Shown one piece after another: positions 42,947-52,190 of a DNA stretch of 64,000 nt. Positions within the stretch are counted from its first letter, which is position 1. Every line of letters starts with the position of its first letter. The position numbers and the translations under genes are program-made. The DNA is from Amycolatopsis acididurans (GTDB taxonomy: Bacteria > Actinomycetota > Actinomycetes > Mycobacteriales > Pseudonocardiaceae). Below the pieces are notes generated by a model. The model made no database searches and was not told where the DNA came from. It worked only from the letters and a program-made list of their open reading frames with translations. Location: assembly GCF_012328925.1 (NCBI RefSeq), contig NZ_JAAXLS010000012.1:62001-126000 (forward strand). Direction: 5' to 3'.

Positions 42947-43123
42947 ATGCCATTGGTAGCAGAATGTAGAAGTTGCAAGACGCGTATCTCGGGCCCGGTC
43001 TATCTCAAGGAGCTCCTGGCCACCATGGCCAAGAACGGCTGGCTGGTGGACGATATCGAGCCCCAGTGCCCACGCTGCATCGCCGAGGAACAGCGGTCCG
43101 CGTGTGCGCGTGCCGGCCGGTGA
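42947..43123 (+). CDS. 58-residue zinc-ribbon-like protein
   Basis: This short gene starts 44 bases after iolA, with GAAAGG about 9 bases upstream of the ATG. The product has two Cys pairs 30 residues apart, AECRSCKTRI and PQCPRCIAEE, a typical treble-clef/zinc-ribbon spacing, and a helix between them (LKELLATMAKNGWLVDD). I do not know a family for it. Its position at the end of the inositol operon suggests co-expression, but a role is unknown. It is convergent with the IclR gene. Confidence 0.65.
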   Translation: MPLVAECRSCKTRISGPVYLKELLATMAKNGWLVDDIEPQCPRCIAEEQRSACARAGR

Positions 43124-43196
43124 TGTCCGCGCGGGATCTGCCTGCCAGGGTTCGGACACCGCCACGGCGATCCGGACCCTGGGCAGGCTGGGCGCG

Positions 43197-44033
43197 TCAG
43201 GCCGGCGAGGACTCCGGCTCGCCCTGCAGCGGGTTCGTCGCGATGCCCGAGGCCGTGTCCAGCAGCGCCTTCGCGACCTTCTTCACCTCTTGCATGGTGA
43301 ACCGCGACGACGGACCGCTGACGCTGATCGCCGCGGGCAGGTGCGTGCCGAGCAACGGCGCCGCCACGCAACGGCCGTCCTCCTCGTTCTCCCGGTCGTC
43401 GATCGCATATCCGGTGCGCCGGACCTTGGCGAGATCGGCGAAGAAGTCGTCGATCGCGGTGATGGTGTTGCCCGTGCGCCGCTCCAGACCGGTCTCCTTC
43501 AGCAGATCGCGGACCCGGTCTTCCGGCAGCTGGGCGGCGATCGCCTTGCCGAGCGCGGTGCAGTGGATCGGCACGCGATCGCCGCGCGAGGCCGCGAGCC
43601 GCACCCCGCGCCGGCTTTCCACGATGTCGATGTAGATCACGTGGTCGCCGTCGAGGAGGCCGAGATTCGCGGTCTCACCGAAGTCGTCGCGCAGTTGCTG
43701 CAGTGACGGGCGGGCACGCTCACGCAGGATTTCGAGGTGGCGCGACTGCATGCCGACGAACCCCAGCCCCAGCCGGAACAGCCCACCCTCCTCATCGCGT
43801 TCGACGTAGCGGTGGTTCTCCAGCGTCCACAGGTAACGAAACGCGGAAGACTTCGGCAGTCCGGTGGTCTGCGCTACCTCGTTCAGCGTAATGCCGTCCA
43901 CGGACTCCTGAAGCAGGTTCAAGATCAGGCACACTCGTTCCACAGCGCGTACGGAGTAATCGCGCTCCTCCTCCGAGGCTCCTTGCTCCGGAGAGGAAAG
44001 GTCATCGGGATCGTGCTTCCGGCGGCGTCCCAC
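43197..44033 (-). CDS. IclR family transcriptional regulator
   Basis: The 278-residue protein has an acidic N-terminal tail, then the IclR DNA-binding part (YSVRAVERVCLILNLLQES; LNEVAQTTGLPKSSAFRYLW) and effector domain (RVPIHCTALGKAIAAQL). It is a second IclR protein at the far end of the inositol operon, on the opposite strand. GTG 44033 follows GAGG at 9 bases. Which genes it controls is not evident; the inositol operon and the AraC gene at 44496 are candidates. Confidence 0.9.
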   Translation of the reverse strand: MGRRRKHDPDDLSSPEQGASEEERDYSVRAVERVCLILNLLQESVDGITLNEVAQTTGLPKSSAFRYLWTLENHRYVERDEEGGLFRLGLGFVGMQSRHLEILRERARPSLQQLRDDFGETANLGLLDGDHVIYIDIVESRRGVRLAASRGDRVPIHCTALGKAIAAQLPEDRVRDLLKETGLERRTGNTITAIDDFFADLAKVRRTGYAIDDRENEEDGRCVAAPLLGTHLPAAISVSGPSSRFTMQEVKKVAKALLDTASGIATNPLQGEPESSPA

Positions 44034-44495
44034 AGCTTTACCTCATTTCGAGCGCTAACGTTTGCGTTTCAGATATTACCGTTCGCGTACGCCATACGTC
44101 AGGGGGCCAGTGCCGTCTTTGCGTCACATTCCGTGAGAATCCGGCACCTTCGTCCGCTGGGTGTGACCCGTTCGCGAGCTTGACGGCCCCCGGGTGGCCC
44201 CCTTGACGGCGGCGGCGTGTACTCGTAGCGTTAGACGCGCCTGGAAGATCGTGCGTTTCGCTGAATGAAACCACGCGCGGACGCCGATATTCGCCGCGGG
44301 TATTTCCGCGGGCCGTTGTCCGCACGTGCTATCTGGCTCCAACCGACCAATAAAAGCCTTGGCAGTCGTGCGTTATTGATTTACTTTGGGTGATGGTTGG
44401 GTCTTGTCTATCCGCCAGGTCGGCGTACGATGTGGATTTCACGTTTCACTTGCGAAACGACGGAATCAGGTCCATCAGCCGAAAGCAGGCGTTGC
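44034..44495. other. Divergent intergenic region (IclR / AraC)
   Basis: The 462-base gap holds a promoter candidate (44203-44231) and CGTTAG-containing sites near 44051 (reverse) and 44227, related to GCGTTAGCGT at 42921 before the zinc-ribbon gene. No gene is supported. Confidence 0.4.
44203..44231 (+). promoter_or_regulatory. Candidate housekeeping promoter
   Basis: TTGACG (44203-44208) and TAGCGT (44226-44231) are separated by 17 bases, the right layout for a main-sigma promoter of an actinomycete. It points to the AraC-type gene at 44496, with a leader of about 260 bases. Confidence 0.4.
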
Positions 44496-45470
44496 ATGGA
44501 ACAGGATGGCAAACGTTATCCGTTCGCGGACTACCCGGTCTTCGCCTCGACGGACATCGACGAGGTCCGCGAGAAGATGGCCCGGATCATGTGCCCGCAC
44601 GTGCTCAAGCCGCTCGACGCGGGATTTCGGCTGGACGCGGTGATGAACTCGATGCCGCTGGACCATCTCGTGCTGAGCTACGTGCATTACGGCGCGCCGG
44701 TGTACGTCGGGCCCGGGCGGACGCAATCGTTCACGGCGGTACAGATTCCGGTCGCCGGGCACGGCACGATCCTCAACGGTTTGACGGTCGTCGACTCCTC
44801 GCCCGAGCGGATCCTGGTCAGCCGGCCGGACGAGCCGCTGGGCATGAAACTGTCCGCGGACACAAGGCTCCTGCTCGTCAAAGTTCCCACGGAATTCATG
44901 ACGCAGAAGTTGAGCGACGTGCTCGGTGGTCTTCTGGGCGAGGAACTGCGCTTCGAACCCGGAATGGACGTCACCAAGGGTCTGCAGCGTCGCTGGCTCG
45001 AGGATTTCGTCAACCACGTCCAGCACATGCATTTGTTCGCACGCCGGCTTTACCTGCCGATTTTCGAGGAACGCTTCGTGCTCAGCCTGCTGTTCCGGCA
45101 GGAGAACAACTACAGCGACATCCTGGCACACCGCGCGGTGCCGGCGTCGCCGGTCAAGCGCCGCGAGGCGCAGGACCTCCTGCACGCCACCCCCGACGAT
45201 GCGCACACCGAGGGCTCGATCGCGCGCAGTGTGGACGTGAGCCTGCGCTCGTTGCAGCAGGCCTTTCATGGTCACCTGGGCCGATCGGTCGGTGAGTACC
45301 TCGCCGACGTTCGCCTGCGCCGGGCCAGGGAGGAACTGTTGCAGGCCGCTCCGTACGAAACCACCGTGCGCGCCGTGGCCGCACGCTGGGGCTTCGTCGA
45401 ACCCAACTTCAGCCTGCGCTTCATCGCGACGTACGGCGAATGGCCCATCGACACCCTCCGAGGGCGCTGA
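44496..45470 (+). CDS. AraC family transcriptional regulator
   Basis: The 324-residue protein has an N-terminal AraC-binding-like sensor domain (MCPHVLKPLDAGFRLDAVMN; LVLSYVHYGAPVYV) and two helix-turn-helices at the C-terminus (SIARSVDVSLRSLQQAFHGH; VRAVAARWGFVEPNFSLRF). The closing segment IATYGEWPIDTL differs a little from the usual RRFGxSP. It resembles the regulator at 51145. ATG 44496 is chosen to match that paralogue. The next gene follows after only 3 bases. Confidence 0.88.
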   Translation: MEQDGKRYPFADYPVFASTDIDEVREKMARIMCPHVLKPLDAGFRLDAVMNSMPLDHLVLSYVHYGAPVYVGPGRTQSFTAVQIPVAGHGTILNGLTVVDSSPERILVSRPDEPLGMKLSADTRLLLVKVPTEFMTQKLSDVLGGLLGEELRFEPGMDVTKGLQRRWLEDFVNHVQHMHLFARRLYLPIFEERFVLSLLFRQENNYSDILAHRAVPASPVKRREAQDLLHATPDDAHTEGSIARSVDVSLRSLQQAFHGHLGRSVGEYLADVRLRRAREELLQAAPYETTVRAVAARWGFVEPNFSLRFIATYGEWPIDTLRGR

Positions 45471-45473
45471 ACG

Positions 45474-46283
45474 ATGAAAGACAACGCATTCTCCTACGCC
45501 CGAACCTCCGACGAGGGGATGGCGCGGGCGTACGCGATGCCGATACTCGGTGCGCATCACCTGTGCGTCAACGGAAATCACGAACGCTTCGACATGCGGA
45601 TGAGCGCGGTGCGAGGTCTTTCGACGACCGCGGGAAGCCTCGCCTACAGCACCGAGGTCCGCGTCGTCCTGGAGCCGGCGCGGACGCACTACCTCGTACT
45701 GATCGTGTTCGCCGGCCGGGCCGTGTTCGGCTACCGCGGCGGATACGTGGATGCGCGAATCAGCGACGTGCTCGCGTTGTCCCCGGAGCAGGCGGCGGAG
45801 CTGACGTTGTCGGCGGACTGCGCGTTGCGGATCGTGCGGATCAACCCGGCGCTGGTCCGGCATCGGATCGCCACACTGGTTCCGGGTGCGGCCGGGGAGA
45901 CCGTGGTCTTCGAACCACGCTCGTGCGCACTGGGCGGGGCGAGTGATGCCGTCACGAAGAGCGTGCGGCGGCTGCTCAGCGATCTGCCGGAGGACCCGTT
46001 CCGCCCGGCGTCCGAGCGGTCCTTTGTGGACTGGTTGGTGCGGCATCAACCGAACCAGTTCTCGCGGCGACTGGGCGATCCGGCGTATGCCGACGGGATC
46101 GTGCCGTTCGCCAAGGTGGTCATGCCGCTCGAGCAGAAGGAGCTCTCGGAGCATGCCGCCGAACTCGGAGTAGGCGAAGCGGACCTGGACGCCGCTTTCG
46201 TGCGGGAGACGGGTGCTTCGGCGGCCGAATACCTCGCCGGCGCCGCGAGGCGCAAACGGCGCTGGTTCCGGCGTCGCGGCTAA
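45474..46283 (+). CDS. AraC-like protein with degenerate DNA-binding domain
   Basis: The 269-residue product resembles the sensor domain of the AraC protein just upstream: an early HHLCVNGNHERFDMRMSAV segment and a jelly-roll-like middle (HYLVLIVFAGRAVFGYRGGY). The C-terminal helices (LSEHAAELGVGEADLDAAF, TGASAAEYLAGAARRKRR) only faintly recall an AraC helix-turn-helix and the second one is short. It may modulate its neighbour rather than bind DNA normally. Its start is 3 bases after the previous stop, so both are surely co-translated. Confidence 0.65.
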   Translation: MKDNAFSYARTSDEGMARAYAMPILGAHHLCVNGNHERFDMRMSAVRGLSTTAGSLAYSTEVRVVLEPARTHYLVLIVFAGRAVFGYRGGYVDARISDVLALSPEQAAELTLSADCALRIVRINPALVRHRIATLVPGAAGETVVFEPRSCALGGASDAVTKSVRRLLSDLPEDPFRPASERSFVDWLVRHQPNQFSRRLGDPAYADGIVPFAKVVMPLEQKELSEHAAELGVGEADLDAAFVRETGASAAEYLAGAARRKRRWFRRRG

Positions 46284-46933
46284 CTTTCCTTGGCTTCGGA
46301 CTCCGGCCACCACTGATCGAGGATCTCCATTCGCGCGTCGAGCAGGGCCGGGTTTCGCAGATCGACGATGTGCACGCCGTTCCAGCGGCGGAAGCCGACC
46401 CGTTCGAGCATCGAACCCGCGCGCACGCTCGCGAGTTCCGCCGACACCCGATCGCCCGAGCATCGGAAATCCAGCGGCGAAACGCGGCAGGCGCCGATGC
46501 GTGCGTCCGGGGTCAGGATCCGCAGCGAACTCGCGATCAGCGCCGTACCGAGGCCGTGTCCGCGCCACGGTTCGGCCAGTTCCACCCGGCGCAGGATGAG
46601 CATCCGCGGCGGGCCGGGACTCAGCGTGGCATCCAGTTCCGGGTGCAGTCTGCCCTTGTCCGGATCGATGACGGTCTCGGCGATGAACTCCAGCGCCCAT
46701 TCGCCAAGGACGACCGAGTCCAGCAGGTTGCGTTCCTTCGTGAGGTCGGCGATCACGAGCGAGACGTCGCCGACGTGCCGGAATTCATCGGGACAGGGAT
46801 CTAGGAGTGTGATGTCGGCGGACGCATGCCATTGTTCGGGCTGCTCGTCCTCGTCGTCTATCTGCCACCAGAAACGGCGATGCGAGAGTGTCAGCTCAAT
46901 GGAAAGTGGATTCGCGGGTAGATCAGGAACCAC
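46280..46933 (-). CDS. GNAT family N-acetyltransferase
   Basis: The 217-residue protein has the acetyl-CoA pyrophosphate loop VELAEPWRGHGLGTALIASS (R/Q-x-x-G-x-G/A type) followed by strand and helix elements, with a C-terminal SMLERVGFRRW. It would acetylate a small molecule or protein amine; the N-terminal 100 residues give no clue to the substrate. GTG start 46933. It converges on the AraC-like gene with a 4-base overlap of stops. Confidence 0.8.
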   Translation of the reverse strand: MVPDLPANPLSIELTLSHRRFWWQIDDEDEQPEQWHASADITLLDPCPDEFRHVGDVSLVIADLTKERNLLDSVVLGEWALEFIAETVIDPDKGRLHPELDATLSPGPPRMLILRRVELAEPWRGHGLGTALIASSLRILTPDARIGACRVSPLDFRCSGDRVSAELASVRAGSMLERVGFRRWNGVHIVDLRNPALLDARMEILDQWWPESEAKES

Positions 46934-47102
46934 GAGTCAGGCACCAAATCGACGAGGGTTGCACGTGCATTTGCGAGAGCATTCCGGCGAGGCCGGTCTT
47001 TCTCCGTTTGCGGGCACACCGCGAATCGTGAGTACACGTACGCGGTGAGTCAATAGGGTTAACCCTGCAGGGGCAGAATTGGGACCCTTCAGGCAAATTT
47101 TG

Positions 47103-47384
47103 TCACCAGGATGTTTCATTGTGCACCGATCTGCGGGAATCCGCAACATAAGTTCCCTTGGACCTGATGGTGATTACCAGTCCGCGGTATCGCAACAAGC
47201 GGGTCGCGTGCCGGGCCGTGCCGAGCGAGACGCCGTACTCATCCGCCAGTCGCCGTTCCGACGGCAGCGGTGTATTCGGCGTCAATTCCCCGGCCTCGAT
47301 CCGAGCCGCGAGGTGATTCGCCATCATCTCGTAGAGGTAGCCCGGTGTGTCCCCGGGCTCAAATTTGGGCACGGCCACGTACAT
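47103..47384 (-). CDS. Short GntR-type winged-helix regulator
   Basis: The product (93 residues from ATG 47384) is a single GntR domain: YLYEMMANHLAARIEAGELT, LPSERRLADEYGVSLGTARH, LRYRGLVITIRSKGTYV. There is no effector domain, as in the short YtrA-like group. It would bind a palindromic operator and may respond by dimer changes only. The frame is open upstream to 47495, but the added residues do not look like a family member. No clear RBS. Confidence 0.82.
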   Translation of the reverse strand: MYVAVPKFEPGDTPGYLYEMMANHLAARIEAGELTPNTPLPSERRLADEYGVSLGTARHATRLLRYRGLVITIRSKGTYVADSRRSVHNETSW

Positions 47385-47724
47385 GACCGTAGGAGGGGCT
47401 TGAACTGCGTTCTTTCGCGGACGCGCAAGCGTGCGGCATGCCGCGCGAAGACTTGGTTGTGGATGGAATTCCTTCACCTTTTCGCGGAAGTCCACACTAA
47501 ATGGTGGAGCTGAAAGGCTTTCACGTAGAACCTTTCGTGCTCGCGGCGATACGTAGCGATGTAAACCTATGCAGGCAGCTGAAGGTCACGTATGCTCAAA
47601 CGTGAAGGCACGACGAGCTGGTTTCATGTTGTGCTTGCCCGGCGCCCAGCCCTCCCCCTCGGGGCGCCGTGGCACGGGGCCCCGGTGCACCAACCCCCTG
47701 GCGCCGGGGCCCTTCTCAGAGGGG
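47385..47724. other. Intergenic region with GC-rich hairpin
   Basis: These 340 bases carry GGGCCCCGGTGC (47677-47688) pairing with GCGCCGGGGCCC (47701-47712), just after the end of the EAL-GGDEF gene (minus), hence its likely terminator. A weaker GAAAGG/CCTTTC inverted repeat lies near 47513-47540. No gene is supported. Confidence 0.5.
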
Positions 47725-49413
47725 TTATCGCGCCGGTGAGGGTCTCGCCGGCTGGTCCGAGCCGCGCAGGATCTCGACCCGGTCGCTGCCCGGCCAGCCG
47801 TTCACCCAGCTGGATCCCTCGACGTGCTTGGCGTGTTTCTTCAGCGGTGCCAGCAACCGCGAAACGTCGCGGTACGACCTGGCCTTGCCGCCGGCGCAGA
47901 CCATGGTCGCGAGCGACACCGTCACCGGCAGCCCCTCCGCGGACCACGGGGCGTCGAGCAACGTGTCGGCGACCGTGGTGATCTCGTCGATATCGCACGC
48001 GATGAGGAAGTCGTCGCCGCCGACGTGGCTCACCGTCACGCTGCGCAGCTTGGCGCCGAGATCGGTGAGCGCGCGGCCCAGCGAACGGATCAGATCATCG
48101 CCGGCGGCGAACCCGGCGGTGTCGTTGACCTTCTTGAACGAGTCGACGTCGAGCCAGGCGACCACCGTCGGACTGCCCGCCTCGAGCCTGCGGTCGACCT
48201 CGCGCGCCACCGCGTCGCTGCCGGGGAGCCGGGTGAGCGGGTTCAGCGCCGCGGCCTCCTCGATCTTGGCCTCGGCCACGCCGCGCACGATCTCGTTCAC
48301 GATCACCACGCCGACGCACTTGCCCACGTCGTCGATCACCACGATGTCGTCGCCGCTGCGCGCGAGATCGGTGTCGGCGACCAGGTCGAGAAGCTCGAGC
48401 GCGCCCGCGTTGGCCCGGATCGTGTTCGGCGCGTCCGCCAGCCGGGCGGCCGGTTTGTGCGCGTGCAATGCGTGCCCGAACGGACCGGTCATCTCGAGCA
48501 GGAAGCGGCTACGGTCGATCGACCAGCGTGGCCGTCCCTGCCCGTCCAGTCCGACGATGCCGGTCGGCGCGTCGTGATCGAGCAGGACGTTGCGTACCTC
48601 CTCGCAGGTCGCCGTTTCGGGCAGGGTCGTCGCGGGCCGCAGGAAGTCCCGTACCCGCGGGCTGTTCGGCCGGGCGACGACGGTCTCGGGCTGGACAGCG
48701 GTCGTGGACGTCGCCGACTTGAGCGGGACGGTGCCTTCGCGGGCCGGTGCGAACAGGTTGCCCTGCACGATCCGGATGCCGAGCTGCCGCACGGTCGCGA
48801 GCTGCTCCTCGGTCTCGATCCCGGTCGCGACCAGGCGGATGTCGGTTCGGGCGGTGAAGTGCACCAGCGCCTCGACCAGTGCGACCGTGGATCTGTCGGC
48901 AGGCAGCCTGCGCAGCGTCGTCCGGTCGAGCTTGATCAGGTGCGGCCGGGCCTCGGCCAGCAGGTTGAGCGGGATGTCGCCCGAGCCGAGGTTGTCGAAG
49001 GCCAGCCGGAAACCCAGTTCGCTGAACCGGCGCGCGCCGGCCAGCAGCGCCTTCGGGGACACGCCGTGGAACGGCGAGCCGATCTCGAGCACCACCTCCC
49101 GGGCGCGGCGCCCCGCCTTGCCGAGCGCCTCCATCAGCGTGTCGAGCACCAGTTGCGGCGCGGCGGCGGACAGCGCGGTCAGGTTGAGATGCAGCGGAAG
49201 CAGCGTTTCGTGCGACGCGTCCTCCAGGACGGCACGGGCGGCGAGCGCGGCATCGACCGTCACCAGCCGGCCCTTGCGCATGGCGTAGCGGAGCAGCTCC
49301 TGAACCCTGCCCGAGGCAGGCCGGGCCAACGCCTCAACCCCGACTGTGCCGCCCGTGTGCAGGCTGTACAGCGGTTGAAACGCGAAGCTGACCTGCTCGA
49401 CCGCTACTTCCAC
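47725..49413 (-). CDS. EAL-CBS-GGDEF protein (cyclic-di-GMP signalling)
   Basis: The 562-residue protein has an EAL domain first (VGVEALARP; LAFDNLGSGDIPLNLL; GIETEEQLATVRQLGI), a CBS-pair-like middle (about 250-385; GDDIVVIDDVGKCVGVVIVN) and a GGDEF domain last (LDVDSFKKVNDTAGFAAGDD; HVGGDDFLIA). It could make or break cyclic-di-GMP, with the CBS pair sensing a nucleotide. The GGDDF variant is usually active. No membrane segment is seen. GTG 49413 is taken as start. Regulation and targets are not shown by the neighbours. Confidence 0.85.
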   Translation of the reverse strand: MEVAVEQVSFAFQPLYSLHTGGTVGVEALARPASGRVQELLRYAMRKGRLVTVDAALAARAVLEDASHETLLPLHLNLTALSAAAPQLVLDTLMEALGKAGRRAREVVLEIGSPFHGVSPKALLAGARRFSELGFRLAFDNLGSGDIPLNLLAEARPHLIKLDRTTLRRLPADRSTVALVEALVHFTARTDIRLVATGIETEEQLATVRQLGIRIVQGNLFAPAREGTVPLKSATSTTAVQPETVVARPNSPRVRDFLRPATTLPETATCEEVRNVLLDHDAPTGIVGLDGQGRPRWSIDRSRFLLEMTGPFGHALHAHKPAARLADAPNTIRANAGALELLDLVADTDLARSGDDIVVIDDVGKCVGVVIVNEIVRGVAEAKIEEAAALNPLTRLPGSDAVAREVDRRLEAGSPTVVAWLDVDSFKKVNDTAGFAAGDDLIRSLGRALTDLGAKLRSVTVSHVGGDDFLIACDIDEITTVADTLLDAPWSAEGLPVTVSLATMVCAGGKARSYRDVSRLLAPLKKHAKHVEGSSWVNGWPGSDRVEILRGSDQPARPSPAR

Positions 49414-49614
49414 GGCTCAAATCTTCGCTCGTCGCATATGGACCTTCGTTTAATTGTGGCTCGATAGTTACCCGCGAATAACGTTCAGATAAATATTGTG
49501 GCGAAGGTCACGTCGAATATTTGCCGACTGTCCACCTTGAACTGGCCCCTACCGCGGCTCGTACCGACCCAGCACTCTGGAGAGACTGGCCCGCACTGGT
49601 GCGAGGAGGCATGG

Positions 49615-50982
49615 GTGCCGTCTTTCATGGAGCCGTTCCGAATCAAGGCAGTAGAACCGATTCCCTTTCCTGGACCGGATGAGCGCCGCGCGGCGCTGGT
49701 CGCCGCCGGCTACAACCTCTTCCGGGTCCCGTCCCGTCTTATCACCATTGACCTGCTCACCGATTCAGGGACCGCGGCGATGTCCGCCGCACAGTGGTCG
49801 GCATTACTGTCCGGTGACGAGTCCTACGCCGGTGCTCGTTCATTCGAGCGATTTGAAGTCGTTGTTCAGGAGTTGACCGGTTACTCGGAGGTACTGCCGG
49901 TTCATCAGGGCCGGGCGGCCGAGCGAATTCTGCTGCATGCCCTTCTCGGCCTCGGTGACCTTTGTGTGAGCAATACGCACTTCGACAGCACGCGGGCGAG
50001 CGTCGAGGCGGCCGGTGCGCACGCCCTCGACCTGCCCGCGCCGGTCGAGGACGACGTGGCCGACCCCTTCGGTGGCGACATCGACACCAAGGCGCTGCGC
50101 GAGCTGCTCGCGGGCACGTCCGGTCCACGGGTCCGCTGCGTCGTGCTGACGGTCACCAACAATGCCAACGGTGGTCAGCCCGTCTCGCTGCCGAATATCG
50201 TCGCGACGCGGAACCTGTGCGACAAATACGGCATTCCGCTGTACCTGGACGCTTCGCGATTCGCGGAGAACGCCTATTTGATCACCGAACGCGATCCGGC
50301 GCATGCGAAATCGACGCCCCGCGAGGTCGCGCACGCGATGTTCGAACTGGCCGACGGATGCTGGGCGAGCCTGAAGAAGGACGGCATCGCCAACATCGGC
50401 GGGCTCATCGCACTGCGGGACGCGCCGCTCGCGGACCGGCTGCGAGAGCAGGTGATCGCGTTCGAAGGGTTTCCCACCTACGGTGGTCTCGCCGGGCGCG
50501 ATCTGGAGGCGCTGGCGCAGGGCCTCATCGAGGTCACCGACGCCGACTATCTGCGGTACCGGGCGGAATCCGCCCGGTGGTTCGGTGAGCAGCTCGGCCT
50601 CGCGGGCCTGCCGGTGCTGCAGCCCACGGGATGCCACGCCGTGTATGCCGACGCCGGATTGTTGCTCGATCACATTCCGGCGCAACAGCTGCCCGCGACG
50701 GCCTTCGCGAACGAGTTGTACCTGGCAGGCGGGGTGCGGGTGTGCGAGCTCGGAACTCTCGTCTTCGGCCGTCGCGATCCCGGCGGCGGTGCGGATCTGC
50801 CCGCGCCGCGCGAACTCGTCCGGTTCGCGCTGCCGCGGCGCGTGTACACGGCGAGCCACCTGGAATACGTCGTGGACGTGACGGAGGAGGTATGTGCCAA
50901 GGCGGAGGCCCTGCGGGGTTACCGGATCGCGCGCCAGGGTGGGGCGATGCGCCAATTCACGGCCACACTGGAACCGCTGTAG
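49615..50982 (+). CDS. Tyrosine phenol-lyase / tryptophanase family PLP enzyme
   Basis: The 455-residue protein matches the beta-eliminating lyase family: MEPFRIKAVEPIPFP, LSGDESYAGARSFERFEVVV, LPVHQGRAAERILL, PLYLDASRFAENAYLI, and the PLP lysine in SLKKDGIANIGG (Lys254/255). Length matches tyrosine phenol-lyase (456). It would release pyruvate and ammonia from tyrosine (giving phenol) or tryptophan (giving indole); the substrate cannot be told apart with confidence. GTG 49615 is preferred because AGGAGG lies 5 bases before it; ATG 49627 lies too far. The AraC gene downstream is a likely regulator. Confidence 0.87.
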   Translation: MPSFMEPFRIKAVEPIPFPGPDERRAALVAAGYNLFRVPSRLITIDLLTDSGTAAMSAAQWSALLSGDESYAGARSFERFEVVVQELTGYSEVLPVHQGRAAERILLHALLGLGDLCVSNTHFDSTRASVEAAGAHALDLPAPVEDDVADPFGGDIDTKALRELLAGTSGPRVRCVVLTVTNNANGGQPVSLPNIVATRNLCDKYGIPLYLDASRFAENAYLITERDPAHAKSTPREVAHAMFELADGCWASLKKDGIANIGGLIALRDAPLADRLREQVIAFEGFPTYGGLAGRDLEALAQGLIEVTDADYLRYRAESARWFGEQLGLAGLPVLQPTGCHAVYADAGLLLDHIPAQQLPATAFANELYLAGGVRVCELGTLVFGRRDPGGGADLPAPRELVRFALPRRVYTASHLEYVVDVTEEVCAKAEALRGYRIARQGGAMRQFTATLEPL

Positions 50983-51144
50983 ATCGCGAGTTGGTATTCA
51001 ACCCGTAACGCACTGCAAGTTGCAGTCCGCAAAGTCCACCCATTTGCCGGTACTTCCGTCGCGGAAAAGGGCAGACAGTATGTGGTGGAGGTGTTTGGGA
51101 GTCGACCTCACCTGGAAACCTCGACAACCGACTGCCCGGGACGA

Positions 51145-52137
51145 ATGACCGCGTTACCACTCGAGAACTACAAATTATTCGAGTCCAGAGATCTAGACGA
51201 GACTCGGGAGCAGGTTGGCAAGATCTTCTGTCCGCACCGCCTGGATGTCGTCGGACGACGGCCGCAACTCGATGCCAGATTGCATTGCCGTCGCCTGCGC
51301 AATGTGGCGGTAACATATGTCTCCTATGGTGAGGACGCCCGGGTCACTCCCGGTGAGCTGGAAGCATTCTTCGCCGTCCTGGCGCCCGCTACGGGAAAGG
51401 GTACCTATCAGTGCGGCTCCGAGCACGCGCAAACGGATCAGAACAATATTTGTATAGCAACTCCCACCGAATCTTTGGCCATGCGTCTTTCCGCCGACTG
51501 CGGAAACGTGGTCTACCGCATCGAGCGGGCCGCCGTGGAGGCGCGACTGTCCGAGATGATCGACGGTCCGCTGCGTGAGCCCATCCGGTTCCAGCTCGGC
51601 ATGGATGTCACGCGAGGATTCGCACGCAGCTGGTACAGCGCACTTCGTGCCGCGGTGTCCGATCTGGACTCCGGCGACACGATGCTGACGCACCCGTTGT
51701 GGATGGAGCAGTTCGAGCAAAGCCTGATCACCGGTTTGTTGCTGGCCCAACCGCACAACTACAGCGCGATGCTCTCCGGTGACGATCGCCCGGTGCCGTC
51801 CCGCCTGCTCGGCGTCGTCGTCGACATGATCGAGGGGCACCCGGAATGGGCGCACACGACGACGAGCCTGGCCAGGCAGGCGGGAGTCAGCGTACGGGCG
51901 CTGCAGAAGGCTTTTCGTGAACAGCTGGACAGTTCGCCGAGCGAGTACCTGCGCGGCGTACGCCTGCAGCGCGTCCACGACGAGTTGTGCGCGGCGCAAT
52001 TCGACGCCACGACAGTCGGCGAGATCGCGAGTAAATGGGGCATGCCACACCATGGTCGTTTCGCGGCGGTGTACCGGCAGCGATTCGGCGAGTCACCCAA
52101 GCAAACCCTTGCCCGCCAGCATGCACGAAGGGGATAG
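51145..52137 (+). CDS. AraC family transcriptional regulator
   Basis: The 330-residue protein has the same plan as the one at 44496: an N-terminal sensor domain (FCPHRLDVVGRRPQLDARLH; VTYVSYGEDARV) and C-terminal AraC helices (SLARQAGVSVRALQKAFREQ; VGEIASKWGMPHHGRFAAVY) ending RQRFGESPKQTL. It follows the lyase gene by 160 bases and probably controls it. ATG 51145 aligns with the paralogue. Confidence 0.88.
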   Translation: MTALPLENYKLFESRDLDETREQVGKIFCPHRLDVVGRRPQLDARLHCRRLRNVAVTYVSYGEDARVTPGELEAFFAVLAPATGKGTYQCGSEHAQTDQNNICIATPTESLAMRLSADCGNVVYRIERAAVEARLSEMIDGPLREPIRFQLGMDVTRGFARSWYSALRAAVSDLDSGDTMLTHPLWMEQFEQSLITGLLLAQPHNYSAMLSGDDRPVPSRLLGVVVDMIEGHPEWAHTTTSLARQAGVSVRALQKAFREQLDSSPSEYLRGVRLQRVHDELCAAQFDATTVGEIASKWGMPHHGRFAAVYRQRFGESPKQTLARQHARRG

Positions 52138-52190
52138 AAGTGTACGTGAAACGGATCGCCGGCCTGTTCGCCGGCTTCTAACGTCGAGTC

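Noticed and set aside
44475..46700. 741-codon minus-strand frame
   Set aside because: Covers two AraC-type genes on the other strand; no domain pattern.
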